Notes: generated by a model not told the origin, from the letters alone. A DNA stretch of 64,000 nt from Halostagnicola larsenii XH-48 (GCF_000517625.1 NZ_CP007055.1:2232001-2296000); one strand, 5' to 3'. Shown: positions 47,139 to 56,717, numbered from the stretch's first letter. Numbers and translations are program-made.

Positions 47139-47795
47139 TCACTGGTTCGAGGTCGGCGGTTCGCCCGCCGGCTGGAGTTCCTCGTTGACCAGCGTCTCGT
47201 AGGCCCGTCGCAAGCGCTCGGAAAGCGCCTGGTGTGAGATGCCAAGCGTCTCGGCGAGTTCTTCCATCGATATCTGGCGCGGAATCTCGAAGTAGCCCTC
47301 CTCGAGGGCCGCCTCGAGGGCTTCCTGCTGTTCCGGCGTGAGTCGGGTGTCTCGAGTGGTTTCGGACGTGACATCGGTCACTCGTCGCAAGTCGGCGCTG
47401 ACGTCCTCCTCCAGGAGGCGGTCTCTAATCGTCCAGAGATCGTCTCTGTCCCTGACGCGAACTCTGGCTTGCCACCAGCCGTCGACACCCCATACCGCAA
47501 GCAGCGAGCAACTCTCCTCGAGAAACTCGTCGGAAAACAGCGGAGTCACTCCCGCGAACCTGACGTCATAGAGGAGACGGTCACCCGCGGTAACGAGGCG
47601 GTCGTAGCCCTCGACCGCCGGGTCGGATTCGAAGGCTTCGCGAACGGTTCCGGGATCGGCTCCGATGACCCACAGACAGGGTTGGTTCTGCGAGACGGAC
47701 GACTCGAGCTCGAAGCGAATATCCGGCACCTGTTCGAACGTGGTTGCGAGCATCGTCTCCGTCGCGGGGAAACGGAACTCGGCAATCGTCGACAT
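47139..47795 (-). CDS. Bacterio-opsin activator-like HTH-10 regulator
   Basis: 218 residues. The C-terminus (about 155-212) is the HTH-10 domain: RLTPEQQEALEAALEEGYF, then QISMEELAETLGISHQALSE. The N-terminal 150 residues are the ligand-sensing BAT-type domain without PAS or GAF motifs I could see. This family controls bacteriorhodopsin and many other genes in haloarchaea. ATG 47795 with a TATA-like GTTTTACC about 30 bp upstream; the frame further upstream to 47990 is not family-like. Confidence 0.85.
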   Translation of the reverse strand: MSTIAEFRFPATETMLATTFEQVPDIRFELESSVSQNQPCLWVIGADPGTVREAFESDPAVEGYDRLVTAGDRLLYDVRFAGVTPLFSDEFLEESCSLLAVWGVDGWWQARVRVRDRDDLWTIRDRLLEEDVSADLRRVTDVTSETTRDTRLTPEQQEALEAALEEGYFEIPRQISMEELAETLGISHQALSERLRRAYETLVNEELQPAGEPPTSNQ

Positions 47796-47928
47796 CACTA
47801 TTGGTACAGCAGAGAGGGGTAAAACTCCTATTCCGTTCGAGCAGAATATCTCCCGGATTTGTTTGTGATTGCATCCGCACAGACTGTCTGCAGAGATTGT
47901 CAATTCGTACGAACACGTACGAGTCGGC

Positions 47929-49860
47929 TCAGTCCTCGAGGCGGTCGGCAAGTTCGCGAACGCCCCGCTTGTCGAGGCGGTCAAGAGCACCCAGTACGCG
48001 CACGGGCTGTCCGCCGAGTGAGACGAACTCGAGGCCGAGGTGATCGGCCGTCTCTCGAAGGCCGAGGGCGACGTCGGCCGATCCGGCGATGATCCGTCGG
48101 GCCGGGCTTTCGTGGGCCCGAAGCCCGAGGTCGAAGCCGTCGATCGCTTCGGTCAGCGTCGCCCGCGAGACGTCGCGCTCGTCGGCCAGCGCGTCGATCG
48201 CTCGCTCGAGGCTCGTTCGAAGCCCCGAATTGGTCGTTCGGTTGACGAAGCGGTGATCTCCCGCGACGAGATCCGCCAGTCCCTCGATCTCCCGCGGATT
48301 GCCCGACTCGACGATCAGCCCCCACTCGCGGGTCCACCGGCCGAGTTCGGACGCCTCGACGTCTCGCTCGAGCGGCCCGGCGACGACGGCGAAATCCGGC
48401 ACACCGTTTCGGAGCCGCCTGAGGCCCGGACGAGTGCCGACCGAGAGGTATCGTGGATTCTCGAGGTCGTCGAGCAGTCGATTGAGCGTCGGATCGTCCT
48501 CGCCGACGCCAAGCAGCGTCGGCGGCCGAACGTCCGGCGAAAAGAGCCGCACGTCGACCCGTTCGCCCGCCTCGAGGTAGTCCGTCTCGGCCGGAACCTC
48601 GACCACGCCGTCGGCCTCGGCGAGGCTCGTCGTCGCCCCGCTTCCCTTGTCGACCGGATAGACGAGCCGGTCGCCGTTCCCGTCGGTCGTGACGCCGACG
48701 GGCATGAGCCGAAGCCGCCCCTGGTCTGAGCGCTCTTCGGTCGCCATCGAGCCGGTGACGGTCGCACTCGCCGGCTCCGGAACGCCCGCGGCCTCGCGAA
48801 TCGCCGGCGCGACGAACGTCCGAAAGACCATCATCGCCGAGACGGGGTAACCGGGGAGGCCGACGTAGGCGGATTCGCCGGTAGATGGGATCGACCCGCC
48901 TGCGGCGTCGTCCGATCGGGGTCCGGAGTCCTCGAGTCGACCGATCAGCATCGGTTTTCCGGGCTTGACGCCGACACCGTGCAACAGGAGTTCGCCCTGT
49001 TCTTCGATGACGCGGTAGATGACATCGACGGCGCTCGCGCTCGTCGATCCGGAAGAGAGAACGAGATCGCACTCGGCGGCGGCCTCGCGAAGCACGCGTT
49101 CCATCTCTTCTGGGTCGTCGCCCGCGTGAGGGTAGAGGACGGGTTCGCCTCCCGCGTCTTCGACGCCCGCGGCAATAGTGTAGCTGTTGACGTCGTAAAT
49201 CTGGCCGCGAGCGCTCTCTATGGGCTCGCCGGGTCGAACGAGTTCGTCGCCGGTCGAGACGATGCCGACTCGAGGCTTCGCCCGGACCGGGACCTCCTCG
49301 CGACCGAGCGCGGAGAGGAGACCGATATCCCGCGGCGTCAGTCGCGTTCCGGGGCCGATAGCCCGTTCGCCCGCGGCGACGTCGGCACCCGCGAACATCA
49401 CGTTGTCGCCGGGAGCGACGCTCGTTCGAACGAGCACATCGACGGTACCGTCGTCACCGTCACTGTCGCCGCCGTCTCCCGCGTCTTCGTCCGTTCGTTC
49501 TACGGGCACCATCGCGTCGGCACCCTCGGGCATCACCGCGCCCGTCGAGATCTCGACGGCTTCGCCCTCGGCGACGGTCACGTCGGGTTCCTCGCCGGCG
49601 TGGACCGTGCCGACGAGCGAAAGCCGCGCGGGGTCGGCCTCGTCAGCGCCGAAGGTGTCCCGCGCTCGAAGCGCGTAGCCGTCCATGTTCGACCGATCGA
49701 ATCCCGGCACGTCGAGTTCGGCGTCGATCCGCGCGAGTAACACGCGGCCGCGCGCCTCGGCGAGTGAGACTCGGTCTACGCCGCCCTCGAGCGAGAGCGA
49801 GTCGATGGCCTCGCGGGCCTCGGCGGGCGAGGCGAGGTCGCGAAATTCCTTGCGGTCCAT
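47929..49860 (-). CDS. MoeA-PBP fusion, molybdopterin biosynthesis protein
   Basis: 643 residues. Residues 1-415 are MoeA: FDRSNMDGYALRARDTFGA, EISTGAVMPEGADAMVPVE, VGIVSTGDELV and SSGSTSASAVDVIYRV. Residues 430-640 are a periplasmic-binding-protein-like domain as in ModE/LysR-type molybdate sensors (ESGNPREIEGLADLVAGDHR, FVSLGGQPVRVLG). MoeA inserts molybdate or tungstate into molybdopterin; the PBP part may bind the metal oxyanion or a pterin. A second MoeA without this domain lies 4 kb away. Start ATG 49860. Confidence 0.92.
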   Translation of the reverse strand: MDRKEFRDLASPAEAREAIDSLSLEGGVDRVSLAEARGRVLLARIDAELDVPGFDRSNMDGYALRARDTFGADEADPARLSLVGTVHAGEEPDVTVAEGEAVEISTGAVMPEGADAMVPVERTDEDAGDGGDSDGDDGTVDVLVRTSVAPGDNVMFAGADVAAGERAIGPGTRLTPRDIGLLSALGREEVPVRAKPRVGIVSTGDELVRPGEPIESARGQIYDVNSYTIAAGVEDAGGEPVLYPHAGDDPEEMERVLREAAAECDLVLSSGSTSASAVDVIYRVIEEQGELLLHGVGVKPGKPMLIGRLEDSGPRSDDAAGGSIPSTGESAYVGLPGYPVSAMMVFRTFVAPAIREAAGVPEPASATVTGSMATEERSDQGRLRLMPVGVTTDGNGDRLVYPVDKGSGATTSLAEADGVVEVPAETDYLEAGERVDVRLFSPDVRPPTLLGVGEDDPTLNRLLDDLENPRYLSVGTRPGLRRLRNGVPDFAVVAGPLERDVEASELGRWTREWGLIVESGNPREIEGLADLVAGDHRFVNRTTNSGLRTSLERAIDALADERDVSRATLTEAIDGFDLGLRAHESPARRIIAGSADVALGLRETADHLGLEFVSLGGQPVRVLGALDRLDKRGVRELADRLED

Positions 49861-49949
49861 AGCGGGTGTTCGGCCGCGGGGGCTAAAAACGTCGGTCGAT
49901 CCCGGCTCGCAGGACGGGCCGTCGCCCATCCGGTAGTGGGTGGAATACG

Positions 49950-50834
49950 CTACTCGACGAGGTGCTCGAGCAACAGCGCCGTCACCGCCTCGGGCTCCTC
50001 GTGGGGAACCCAGTGGCCGGTTTCTGGAAACCGCTCGAGGCGGCCGTCCTCGCAGTAGGCCAGACTTTCGGGGGCCATCTCGGGCTCGAGCGCGAAGTCC
50101 TGCTCACCCCACACGACGAGCGTGGGGGCGGCGACGAGGTCTCGAGGCGGCGAGGCGGTGTGGCGGGCGGCGGCGCGATACCAGTTGATCGTCGCCGTCA
50201 GCGCGCCGGGTCGACGCCACGCCGCGCGATAGCGCGCTATGTCCTCGTCGGTGAACGTTCCAGATGACGCGTTCGCTCGCAGGGATCGTTCGAAGAACTC
50301 GAAGTTTCGGCGCTCGCAGGCCCACTCGGGGAGTCGCGGCAGTTGGAAGAAAAAGACGTACCAGCTGTTTGTGAGCTGTGCGGGATTGGTCAGGACGTGG
50401 TGGCGGAGGACTTTGGGATGGGGCACGTTGACGATGCCGAGGCGGTCGACGGTCGAGGGATATCGGAGCGCGAGTTCCCACGCGACCGCCGCACCCCAGT
50501 CGTGACCGATCACGTGGGCAGAATCGCGTCCCTCGCTGTGGACGAGTTCCACGATGTCGCGCGCGAGTTCGCTCTTCCTGTAGGCCCGAATGCCGTCGGG
50601 CTTCTCGCTCAGGTTGTAGCCGCGTTGATCCGGAACGACCACGCGGTAGCCGGCGTCGACGAGCGGTTCGATCTGCTCGCGCCAGCAGTAGAAAAAGTCG
50701 GGGAAGCCGTGTAGCAAGACGACCAGCGGATCGCCCTCGTCTCCCGCGGCGACGGCGTGGAGTCGAACCCCGTTTACGTCGTAATAGGTCGATTCAGCAC
50801 TCGAGTCGGTGAGCAGCGAGACATCCGTGTGCAT
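49950..50834 (-). CDS. Alpha/beta hydrolase, epoxide hydrolase-like
   Basis: 294 residues. The oxyanion motif is LLHGFPDFFYCW. The nucleophile Asp is in VIGHDWGAAVAWE (the Gly-His-Asp-Trp-Gly of epoxide hydrolases and haloalkane dehalogenases). The acid is in VVWGEQDFAL and the His in TGHWVPHE. A cap domain lies between. Hydrolysis of an epoxide or ester is likely; the natural substrate is unknown. It shares a 59-bp divergent promoter with the next gene. Confidence 0.9.
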   Translation of the reverse strand: MHTDVSLLTDSSAESTYYDVNGVRLHAVAAGDEGDPLVVLLHGFPDFFYCWREQIEPLVDAGYRVVVPDQRGYNLSEKPDGIRAYRKSELARDIVELVHSEGRDSAHVIGHDWGAAVAWELALRYPSTVDRLGIVNVPHPKVLRHHVLTNPAQLTNSWYVFFFQLPRLPEWACERRNFEFFERSLRANASSGTFTDEDIARYRAAWRRPGALTATINWYRAAARHTASPPRDLVAAPTLVVWGEQDFALEPEMAPESLAYCEDGRLERFPETGHWVPHEEPEAVTALLLEHLVE

Positions 50835-50839
50835 ACGTA

Positions 50840-50860
50840 CCTATCGATACATTGGATAGG
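50840..50860. promoter_or_regulatory. Inverted repeat in a divergent promoter (operator candidate)
   Basis: CCTATC-(9 nt)-GATAGG lies between the two divergent hydrolase starts, and contains the palindrome TATCGATA. It is placed where a regulator could control both genes. Confidence 0.35.
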
Positions 50861-50893
50861 AATAGTTATGAAATTGCCAGTTGAGTCGCCAGT

Positions 50894-52042
50894 ATGGCAC
50901 GAATCAGCGAGGGGGCCCGACAGCGGGTGAGCGGACTCTTCGACCGCCACCTCGAGGTCGGCCTCCACCACGGGGCCCAGTGTGCGGTCTACGTCGACGG
51001 GGAACTCGAACTCGATCTCGCCGGTGGGCAGGCGAGCCCGAACGGAGACGCGACGGGAGACGGCGAGCCGACGACGACGGAAACCCGCCACGTGCTGTTT
51101 TCGTGTACGAAACCCTACGCCGCCGCGGCGTTGCACGCCCTGGTCTGTGACGGAGCGCTCGCGTACGACGACCGCGTCGTCGACCACTGGCCCTCGTTCG
51201 CCGAAGCAGGGTCGACGAAAGCGGACACGACCGTCCGGCAGGTCCTCAATCACACGGCGGGGCTTCCGGCCAGCGACATCGATCGCCAGCCCGACCTGTG
51301 GGGCGACTGGAACGCCGTCATCGAACGGATCGAGGGGATGGACCCGGTCTCCACGCCGGGCGAACAGCCGGCGTATCACTCGCTGACCTTCGGCTGGCTC
51401 GTCGGCGAACTCGTCAGGCGAGTCTCGGGTCGCCCGATCGAGGAGGTTGCCACCGAGCGAGTCTTCGACCCGCTCGAGATGAACGACACGGGGATCGGTC
51501 TTCGGGAGACCGAAGACGGACCGGTCGCGACACTCACCGGGTACACCGCGTTCGACGGCTGTCGGGACCTCGAGGAAGGACTCGGTGGTCATACGACGAT
51601 CGCCGACTCGTTCAACAGCGAGTCGGTCCACCGATCCGTGATCCCCGCCGCCAACGGGATCGGCACGGCTCGAGACATGGCTCGGTTCTACGCCTGTCTC
51701 GCGAACGGCGGCGAACTCGACGGAACCCGGATCCTCGAGTCCGAGGTCGTCGAGACGATGACGACCCTCTGGGCCGCCACGGACGAGGACGGAACGCTTC
51801 GAAAGCCGTCACGATATGGCCTCGGCGTCTGGAAGGGCGGAACCAGCACGGACCCGTTCGGCTCGCTCACGCCCTCGCGAGTGTTCGGCCACTCGGGACT
51901 CGGGAGTAGCGTCGGCTGGGCCGATCCGGCGCGGAACATCAGCTTTTCGTACGTGACGAACGGCGTGCGAGAGGAAACCTACGAACACGTCACACGGATG
52001 AGTACGCTCTCGGATGCGGTTCGGCTGGCCGTAGATGGGTGA
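50894..52042 (+). CDS. Serine hydrolase, class C beta-lactamase family
   Basis: 382 residues. The SxxK motif is SCTK in VLFSCTKPYAAAA, the second motif is PAYHSLTFGW (Tyr), and the third is GHSGLGSSVGW in place of KTG. These are the three catalytic boxes of the serine beta-lactamase/DD-peptidase fold, here probably an esterase, since archaea lack peptidoglycan. No signal peptide, so cytoplasmic. A TATA-like AGTTATGAAA lies about 28 bp upstream. Confidence 0.92.
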   Translation: MARISEGARQRVSGLFDRHLEVGLHHGAQCAVYVDGELELDLAGGQASPNGDATGDGEPTTTETRHVLFSCTKPYAAAALHALVCDGALAYDDRVVDHWPSFAEAGSTKADTTVRQVLNHTAGLPASDIDRQPDLWGDWNAVIERIEGMDPVSTPGEQPAYHSLTFGWLVGELVRRVSGRPIEEVATERVFDPLEMNDTGIGLRETEDGPVATLTGYTAFDGCRDLEEGLGGHTTIADSFNSESVHRSVIPAANGIGTARDMARFYACLANGGELDGTRILESEVVETMTTLWAATDEDGTLRKPSRYGLGVWKGGTSTDPFGSLTPSRVFGHSGLGSSVGWADPARNISFSYVTNGVREETYEHVTRMSTLSDAVRLAVDG

Positions 52043-52092
52043 GGTTACGCCCAGGAGAGATCATGTCTCGAGCCGACGGCTACTCGACTCGA

Positions 52093-53661
52093 CTAGCACG
52101 TCTGCTCGATGACGGTGAACCGACCCGTCTCCTCGTACTCGCCGTCGACCGGACTCGGCTGGTAGAACCGATGGACCGTTATCGACTCGACCGAATCGCC
52201 GTGGGTTTCGGTGGCCCGTTCGCAGGCCCACTCGGCGTAGTCGACGGCGATGACCCCGTTCGTATCGCCGTTGCCGGAGGCCCAGACGGTCTCCATGAAC
52301 TTGCGGTCGCGGAACGTGTCGTACTCCTTCGACGCATCCGGTGGACGATCAGCGGTTACGTTTCCATCGCCGAACGCGTCGATCTCGTCCCCGGACTCGA
52401 GTTGCGCTTCGACGGCGTACCAGCTGTAGCCCTCCGTGGGGTTCGGCGCGTACAGGCCCCAGCTTTGCTGGTCGACCGGGGTCTCGAGTTCGTCGGGCAG
52501 GTCGTAGTCGGTGACGTATGCCGTGCCGTACACGAGGATCGAAAGCAACGCGAGCACGCTGATGACGGTCAGCAGTGAGCTACAGTACGCGCGGACGAAC
52601 GACGTCTTGGACTCGTAGCCGCGTCGCTCGAGCGCGTCGAACACTCGTCGTTCGACCGGCTGTCCGATGAACGACCGGAGTCTCGACGCACTCGGCAATC
52701 GGTCGGTCAGGCTCGTCGGAACGAGACGACGGAGCGCGCTCCAGAACGGCGGGGTGAGAAACGGAAGCAGTGCCGTCGTGAGGACGAACGGGAACAGCCC
52801 GACCGACATCGTAAGGAACATTCCCGCGAACGCGCCCATATAGACGAGCGCGAACGCCGCGCGCAACCGTCCGTCAGTCACCAGGAGGAAGAGAACGGAT
52901 CCGGCGAGCAGACCGACCCAGGCCCAGTTGAGTACCTCGAGCAGCGCCGGATACGAGGCCAGATGGTTGCCCAGAAAGATCGTCATCACGTCGTTCGACA
53001 GCGCGATCTGGAGCGCTTCGCCCTCGTACCAGGTATCGCCCTGATGTTTGAGAACCGCGTTCTGGGAGAACACCATCAACGGCTGGATCAACAGGGCGGC
53101 GGTGGCGAAACTAACCACGCTCTCTCTCGCCCGCGCGGATCCGCGACGAAGGGCGTCGATCGACCACCGCTCTCCCAGCGGCGTCAACAGCGCCAGGAAC
53201 AACAGCACGCGAAGGAGCTTATCCCCGCCGTTGAGAAGCGCAGGATTGCGCGCCTGAAGCGACAACAACAGCGCCAGCGAGACGAATCCGACCAGTCTCG
53301 TCCGGTAACCGAGTGCGAACGCCATCGCGAACAGCCCCGCGATCACGAACAGGAGTTGCTGGAACCACAGCTCCCCCGAAAGCGCATGGATTGAGAGGCC
53401 GGTGAACTGGCTGTAGGTGGCTTCGTACGCCTCGATCGGGTACGCGCCGTCGTTAGTATAAAACCGCTCGATGTTCCCCCAGCGGATGAACAGATCCACC
53501 AGCAGAATCAGCCCGAACGAGATACGAACCGCAGCGAGCGCACGGGTATCGACCTCGAACCGGGAGCGAACCCACCGATAAACCGGCTCGAGACGGTGGC
53601 GCAGTTGCCGATACGTCTCAGCGTCCGGACCGACCCGCTCGAGTTTCGAGGCGACGCCCAT
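52093..53661 (-). CDS. HTTM domain membrane protein (vitamin K gamma-carboxylase-like)
   Basis: 522 residues with about eight helices in the first 380 residues. The HTTM start is ALAAVRISFGLILLVDLF with IRWGNIERFYTNDGAYP, followed by LLFVIAGLFAMAFALGYRTR and NGGDKLLRVLLFLALLTPLG. The C-terminal third is a beta-rich soluble region with QSWGLYAPNPTEGYSWYAVE. HTTM proteins are related to vitamin K-dependent gamma-carboxylase, but most prokaryotic members have no shown activity. Confidence 0.88.
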   Translation of the reverse strand: MGVASKLERVGPDAETYRQLRHRLEPVYRWVRSRFEVDTRALAAVRISFGLILLVDLFIRWGNIERFYTNDGAYPIEAYEATYSQFTGLSIHALSGELWFQQLLFVIAGLFAMAFALGYRTRLVGFVSLALLLSLQARNPALLNGGDKLLRVLLFLALLTPLGERWSIDALRRGSARARESVVSFATAALLIQPLMVFSQNAVLKHQGDTWYEGEALQIALSNDVMTIFLGNHLASYPALLEVLNWAWVGLLAGSVLFLLVTDGRLRAAFALVYMGAFAGMFLTMSVGLFPFVLTTALLPFLTPPFWSALRRLVPTSLTDRLPSASRLRSFIGQPVERRVFDALERRGYESKTSFVRAYCSSLLTVISVLALLSILVYGTAYVTDYDLPDELETPVDQQSWGLYAPNPTEGYSWYAVEAQLESGDEIDAFGDGNVTADRPPDASKEYDTFRDRKFMETVWASGNGDTNGVIAVDYAEWACERATETHGDSVESITVHRFYQPSPVDGEYEETGRFTVIEQTC

Positions 53662-53937
53662 GTCAGGGACACCCGGCAGCGTCGGCCGAACGGCGGTCTA
53701 TCGACGGGCCTGCGATCGACGGGAAGGGGAGGGTACTCGGGGACGCGATCATTGTTTCGATTAGTGAGATGTTGCGTTCTGTGTATGTCTCTGAAATAAG
53801 TTTTGTGGACCGGTGGCCGGTGACCGCGAACGAGACTCGAACCGGCCGTGCAAAGCGTTATCGCCGGTTACGAGTCAGTATGCGACCGAGTCCGTTCGAG
53901 GGAGGATCGACCAGAAACAGAGCGCCCGTCCGCGCGA

Positions 53938-55245
53938 TTACTCCCAGTGTTGCACCGCGACGGTCTCGCCCGCCGGAATCCCCTCGCGGTCGTCGTCGAC
54001 GACGACCCAGCCGTCGGCGAGCGACACGCTCGAGAGCACCCCGGAGCCGCTGGCTCTCGTCGGAACGGCATCGAAGACCGGGCCGTCGGCCGACCGGCCG
54101 GTTTCTGCTTCGTCATCCGTGGCCCGATCAGCAGCCCCTGAACCGTCCGCTTCGCGAGGCTCGAGCGTGACTCGGGCGAACGTCCGCGTGGCCGGTTCGC
54201 TCGGGATTTTTCGAGCGAGGCGAGCCGTCGTCGTCGGATGCGGATCGGGTTCGGTGCCCTCGAGCCACCGGAGGACCGGGCGCAGGAACTGGACGGCGTT
54301 GACGATGCAGGCGACCGGATAGCCCGGCAGGGCGAGGACCGGCGTTTCCTCGACGATGCCGAGACAGACGGGGTGGCCGGGTTTGAGACCAACGCCGTGG
54401 ACGAGCACCTCGCCGATGTCGTCGATGACCTCCGGGAGCAGGTCGCGCTCGCCGACCGACGATCCGCCGGTGGTGACGACCACGTCCTTGGTGAGGTCGC
54501 GTTCGATGGCGACCCGCAGCGCGTCGTGATCGTCGGTAACGATGTTTCGGTAGGTCGCCCGGCCGTTCCAGTTGTCGACCAGTCTCGAGATCGTGAGCCC
54601 GTTCGTCTCGATGACTTCGCCGGGGCCGGGATCGTGCTGGACGAGTTCCTCGCCGGTCGGGATGACGCCGACTCGCGGTTCCGTCGCGACGTGAACCCGC
54701 GAGATCCCGACGGACTTGAGCAGACCCAGATCCGACGGCCTGAGCCGGTGGCCCGGTTCGTAAAGCGTCTGTCCCGATTCGACGTCTTCGCCCACCGGGG
54801 CGACGTTTTCCCCTTCCGCGACCGCGTCGGCGATCTCGAGTTCGTCCGTCGCCTCGAACTCCTCGACGTGTTCGATCATGACGACGGCGTCGCTGCCCTC
54901 GGGGAGCGCGCTTCCCGTGTGGACCCGAACCGCGGTTCCGGACGTGACGGCGTCCTCGCCATCCGCGACGTGAACTACGGCGGGCGACCTGTCGCTTGCT
55001 CCGAACGTATCCGCAGCCTGAACCGCGTAGCCGTCCATCGCCGCCCGCCGGTAGTGGGGAACGTCCCGCGAGGCCGTCACCGTCTGGGCGAGCACGCGGC
55101 CGGTAGCCTGCTCGATCGGGAGCCGTTCGGTGGTCGGCTCGCGCTCGTCGACCTCGAGTGCGTCTCGGAGGACGGCGCGCGCCTCGTCGACGGGCGTGCG
55201 TACCTTAAAGCCCGCCTCGGTTCGCTCGTGGTCGGCACCTTTCAT
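53938..55245 (-). CDS. moeA: Molybdopterin molybdenumtransferase MoeA
   Basis: 435 residues of typical MoeA length. HYRRAAMDGYAVQAADTFG, VHTGSALPEGSDAVVMIE, VGVIPTGEELVQ and TTGGSSVGERDLLPEV are the family motifs; domain IV (about 345-435) includes a variable acidic insert. It transfers molybdate or tungstate to adenylated molybdopterin. It is a paralogue of the MoeA-PBP fusion at 47929; the pair may serve different metals or steps. ATG 55245. Confidence 0.95.
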   Translation of the reverse strand: MKGADHERTEAGFKVRTPVDEARAVLRDALEVDEREPTTERLPIEQATGRVLAQTVTASRDVPHYRRAAMDGYAVQAADTFGASDRSPAVVHVADGEDAVTSGTAVRVHTGSALPEGSDAVVMIEHVEEFEATDELEIADAVAEGENVAPVGEDVESGQTLYEPGHRLRPSDLGLLKSVGISRVHVATEPRVGVIPTGEELVQHDPGPGEVIETNGLTISRLVDNWNGRATYRNIVTDDHDALRVAIERDLTKDVVVTTGGSSVGERDLLPEVIDDIGEVLVHGVGLKPGHPVCLGIVEETPVLALPGYPVACIVNAVQFLRPVLRWLEGTEPDPHPTTTARLARKIPSEPATRTFARVTLEPREADGSGAADRATDDEAETGRSADGPVFDAVPTRASGSGVLSSVSLADGWVVVDDDREGIPAGETVAVQHWE

Positions 55246-55353
55246 ACTCGGACACGCGCGGCGGGAGGGCAAAAACGTGCGGGACCGTCCGCCGAAATTC
55301 GGTCAACCGTGTCGAACGGCACTAACTTTGGAGCAGTTCGCCGTCGAACGGCG

Positions 55354-56157
55354 TTAACTCCGGAGCAGTCCGCCGTCGATCGGAATCTCGACACCGTTAA
55401 TGAAACTCGCGTGCGGACTCGAGAGGTACGCGACGGTCTCGCCCAGTTCCTCGGGCTGGCCGATCCGGTCCATCGGGATTTCGGCCGCCAGGTCGGCCAG
55501 TCCCGACTCGTAGTCCTCGTAGGTGCCCCGCTCGACGCCGGCCTCGATCAGTTCCTCGATGCGGGGCGTCTCGATAGGGCCCGGGAGCACGGCGTTGGCC
55601 CTGATCTCGGGAGCGAACTCGCGTGAAACCGTTTTGATGAGCCCGATCACGCCGCGGCGAACCGAATTCGAGAGGAGGAGGCCGTCCGACACCTCCCGGA
55701 CGGTTCTCGAGGTGATCGAGGTGATCGTCCCGTACTCCGACTCGAGGAGGTAGGGATGGGCCTCCTCGATCGTCCAGACGACGCTCATCACGAGCAGGTC
55801 GTAGGCCTGATACCAGTCTTTCTGCTCGGTATCGAGGAAGGTCGTACTCGGCGGACCGCCGGAGGAGGTGACCAGGTGATCGAGCCCGCCGAAGGCATCG
55901 ACGGTCTCCTCGACCAAATTTCCGATCTCCTCGGGTGCGGTGAGGTCGGTCTGTACCGCGAGGACGTCACCAGTCGGTCCGTCCGCCGACTCGCAGGCGT
56001 CTTCGATCGATTCTTTCGCCGCCTCGAGTTGTTCGCTACCGCGACCGCAGATGGCGACGTTCGCGCCCTCGAGCGCGAGCGCCTTTGCACTCGCGAGTCC
56101 GAGGCCGCTCGAGGATGCCGTTACCAGTGCTGCGTTGCCGTCGACGTGCAGATCCAT
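55354..56157 (-). CDS. SDR family oxidoreductase with atypical active site
   Basis: 267 residues. The NAD(P) site is ALVTASSSGLGLASAKALA (T-G-x3-G-x-G replaced by T-A-S-S-S-G-L-G), then VTSSGGPPS in place of NNAG. The usual Tyr-x3-Lys catalytic pair is replaced: the aligned positions read Ser-Asn-Ser-Val-Arg in LLLSNSVRRGVIG. It ends with the family sequence INGVEIPIDGGLLRS. It belongs to an SDR branch with SN-x-x-R active sites; the reaction is unknown. Confidence 0.9.
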   Translation of the reverse strand: MDLHVDGNAALVTASSSGLGLASAKALALEGANVAICGRGSEQLEAAKESIEDACESADGPTGDVLAVQTDLTAPEEIGNLVEETVDAFGGLDHLVTSSGGPPSTTFLDTEQKDWYQAYDLLVMSVVWTIEEAHPYLLESEYGTITSITSRTVREVSDGLLLSNSVRRGVIGLIKTVSREFAPEIRANAVLPGPIETPRIEELIEAGVERGTYEDYESGLADLAAEIPMDRIGQPEELGETVAYLSSPHASFINGVEIPIDGGLLRS

Positions 56158-56258
56158 GCGGGGGAAAACGGAGCGGGTCACCAAAGGTTTCGGGGAGAGC
56201 GGAGCGCAATCGAGGAAAGTAGAGACGACCGCCGACGATGGCTTCCGCCGCCGACCGA

Positions 56259-56717
56259 TCACTCCCGGTGACGCACGCGAACGAGTCCGCTCGAGGTCAC
56301 GCCGACGATGAGCGGCGTGGAAATCTTCCGCCCTTTGACCGCGGGTCCGGCGGCGTCGCTGACGACCTTCATCAGATCGGGGGCGGTGTGATCGACTTTG
56401 ACCCCGTTTTCGTCGCACGCGTCGTAGACCAGTTCGGGCACGTCGTAGAGGTCCGTTCCGGCCGGAACCCGAACCCGAACCGGTGCGCGGAGCGCCTCCG
56501 CGAAGGCGACCGTCTCGCGGGCCTTGGACAGGTTCTCTCGAGCGCTGGATTCGACCGACGAGACGTTCGCCCGCGAGGTGCCGAGCGCGTCGGCGATATC
56601 GGCCTGGGAAACGTCACGCTCTCGCAACGCGAGGACCTGTGCCTGTCTGTGAGTCAGGACGCTCGTCTCGGCTTCGAACCCGATATCCTCGAGCAACGCT
56701 TCGACGTCGTCGATCAC
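56259..56717 (-). CDS. Tfx family DNA-binding protein
   Basis: 152 residues from GTG 56717. The N-terminal HTH is LTHRQAQVLALRERDVSQ followed by ADIADALGTSRANVSSVE, with the RENLSKARETVAFAEAL extension. The C-terminal half (PVRVRVPAGTDLYDVPE to VGVTSSGLVRVRHRE) is the Tfx-specific domain. Tfx in methanogens binds the molybdenum formylmethanofuran dehydrogenase promoter; here two moeA genes lie within 9 kb, so a molybdenum link is possible. A 13-codon frame overlaps its start. Confidence 0.85.
   Translation of the reverse strand: MIDDVEALLEDIGFEAETSVLTHRQAQVLALRERDVSQADIADALGTSRANVSSVESSARENLSKARETVAFAEALRAPVRVRVPAGTDLYDVPELVYDACDENGVKVDHTAPDLMKVVSDAAGPAVKGRKISTPLIVGVTSSGLVRVRHRE

Noticed and set aside
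47796-47990. Longer N-terminus for the HTH-10 regulator
   Set aside because: The upstream residues do not resemble the family, and a promoter lies between them and ATG 47795.
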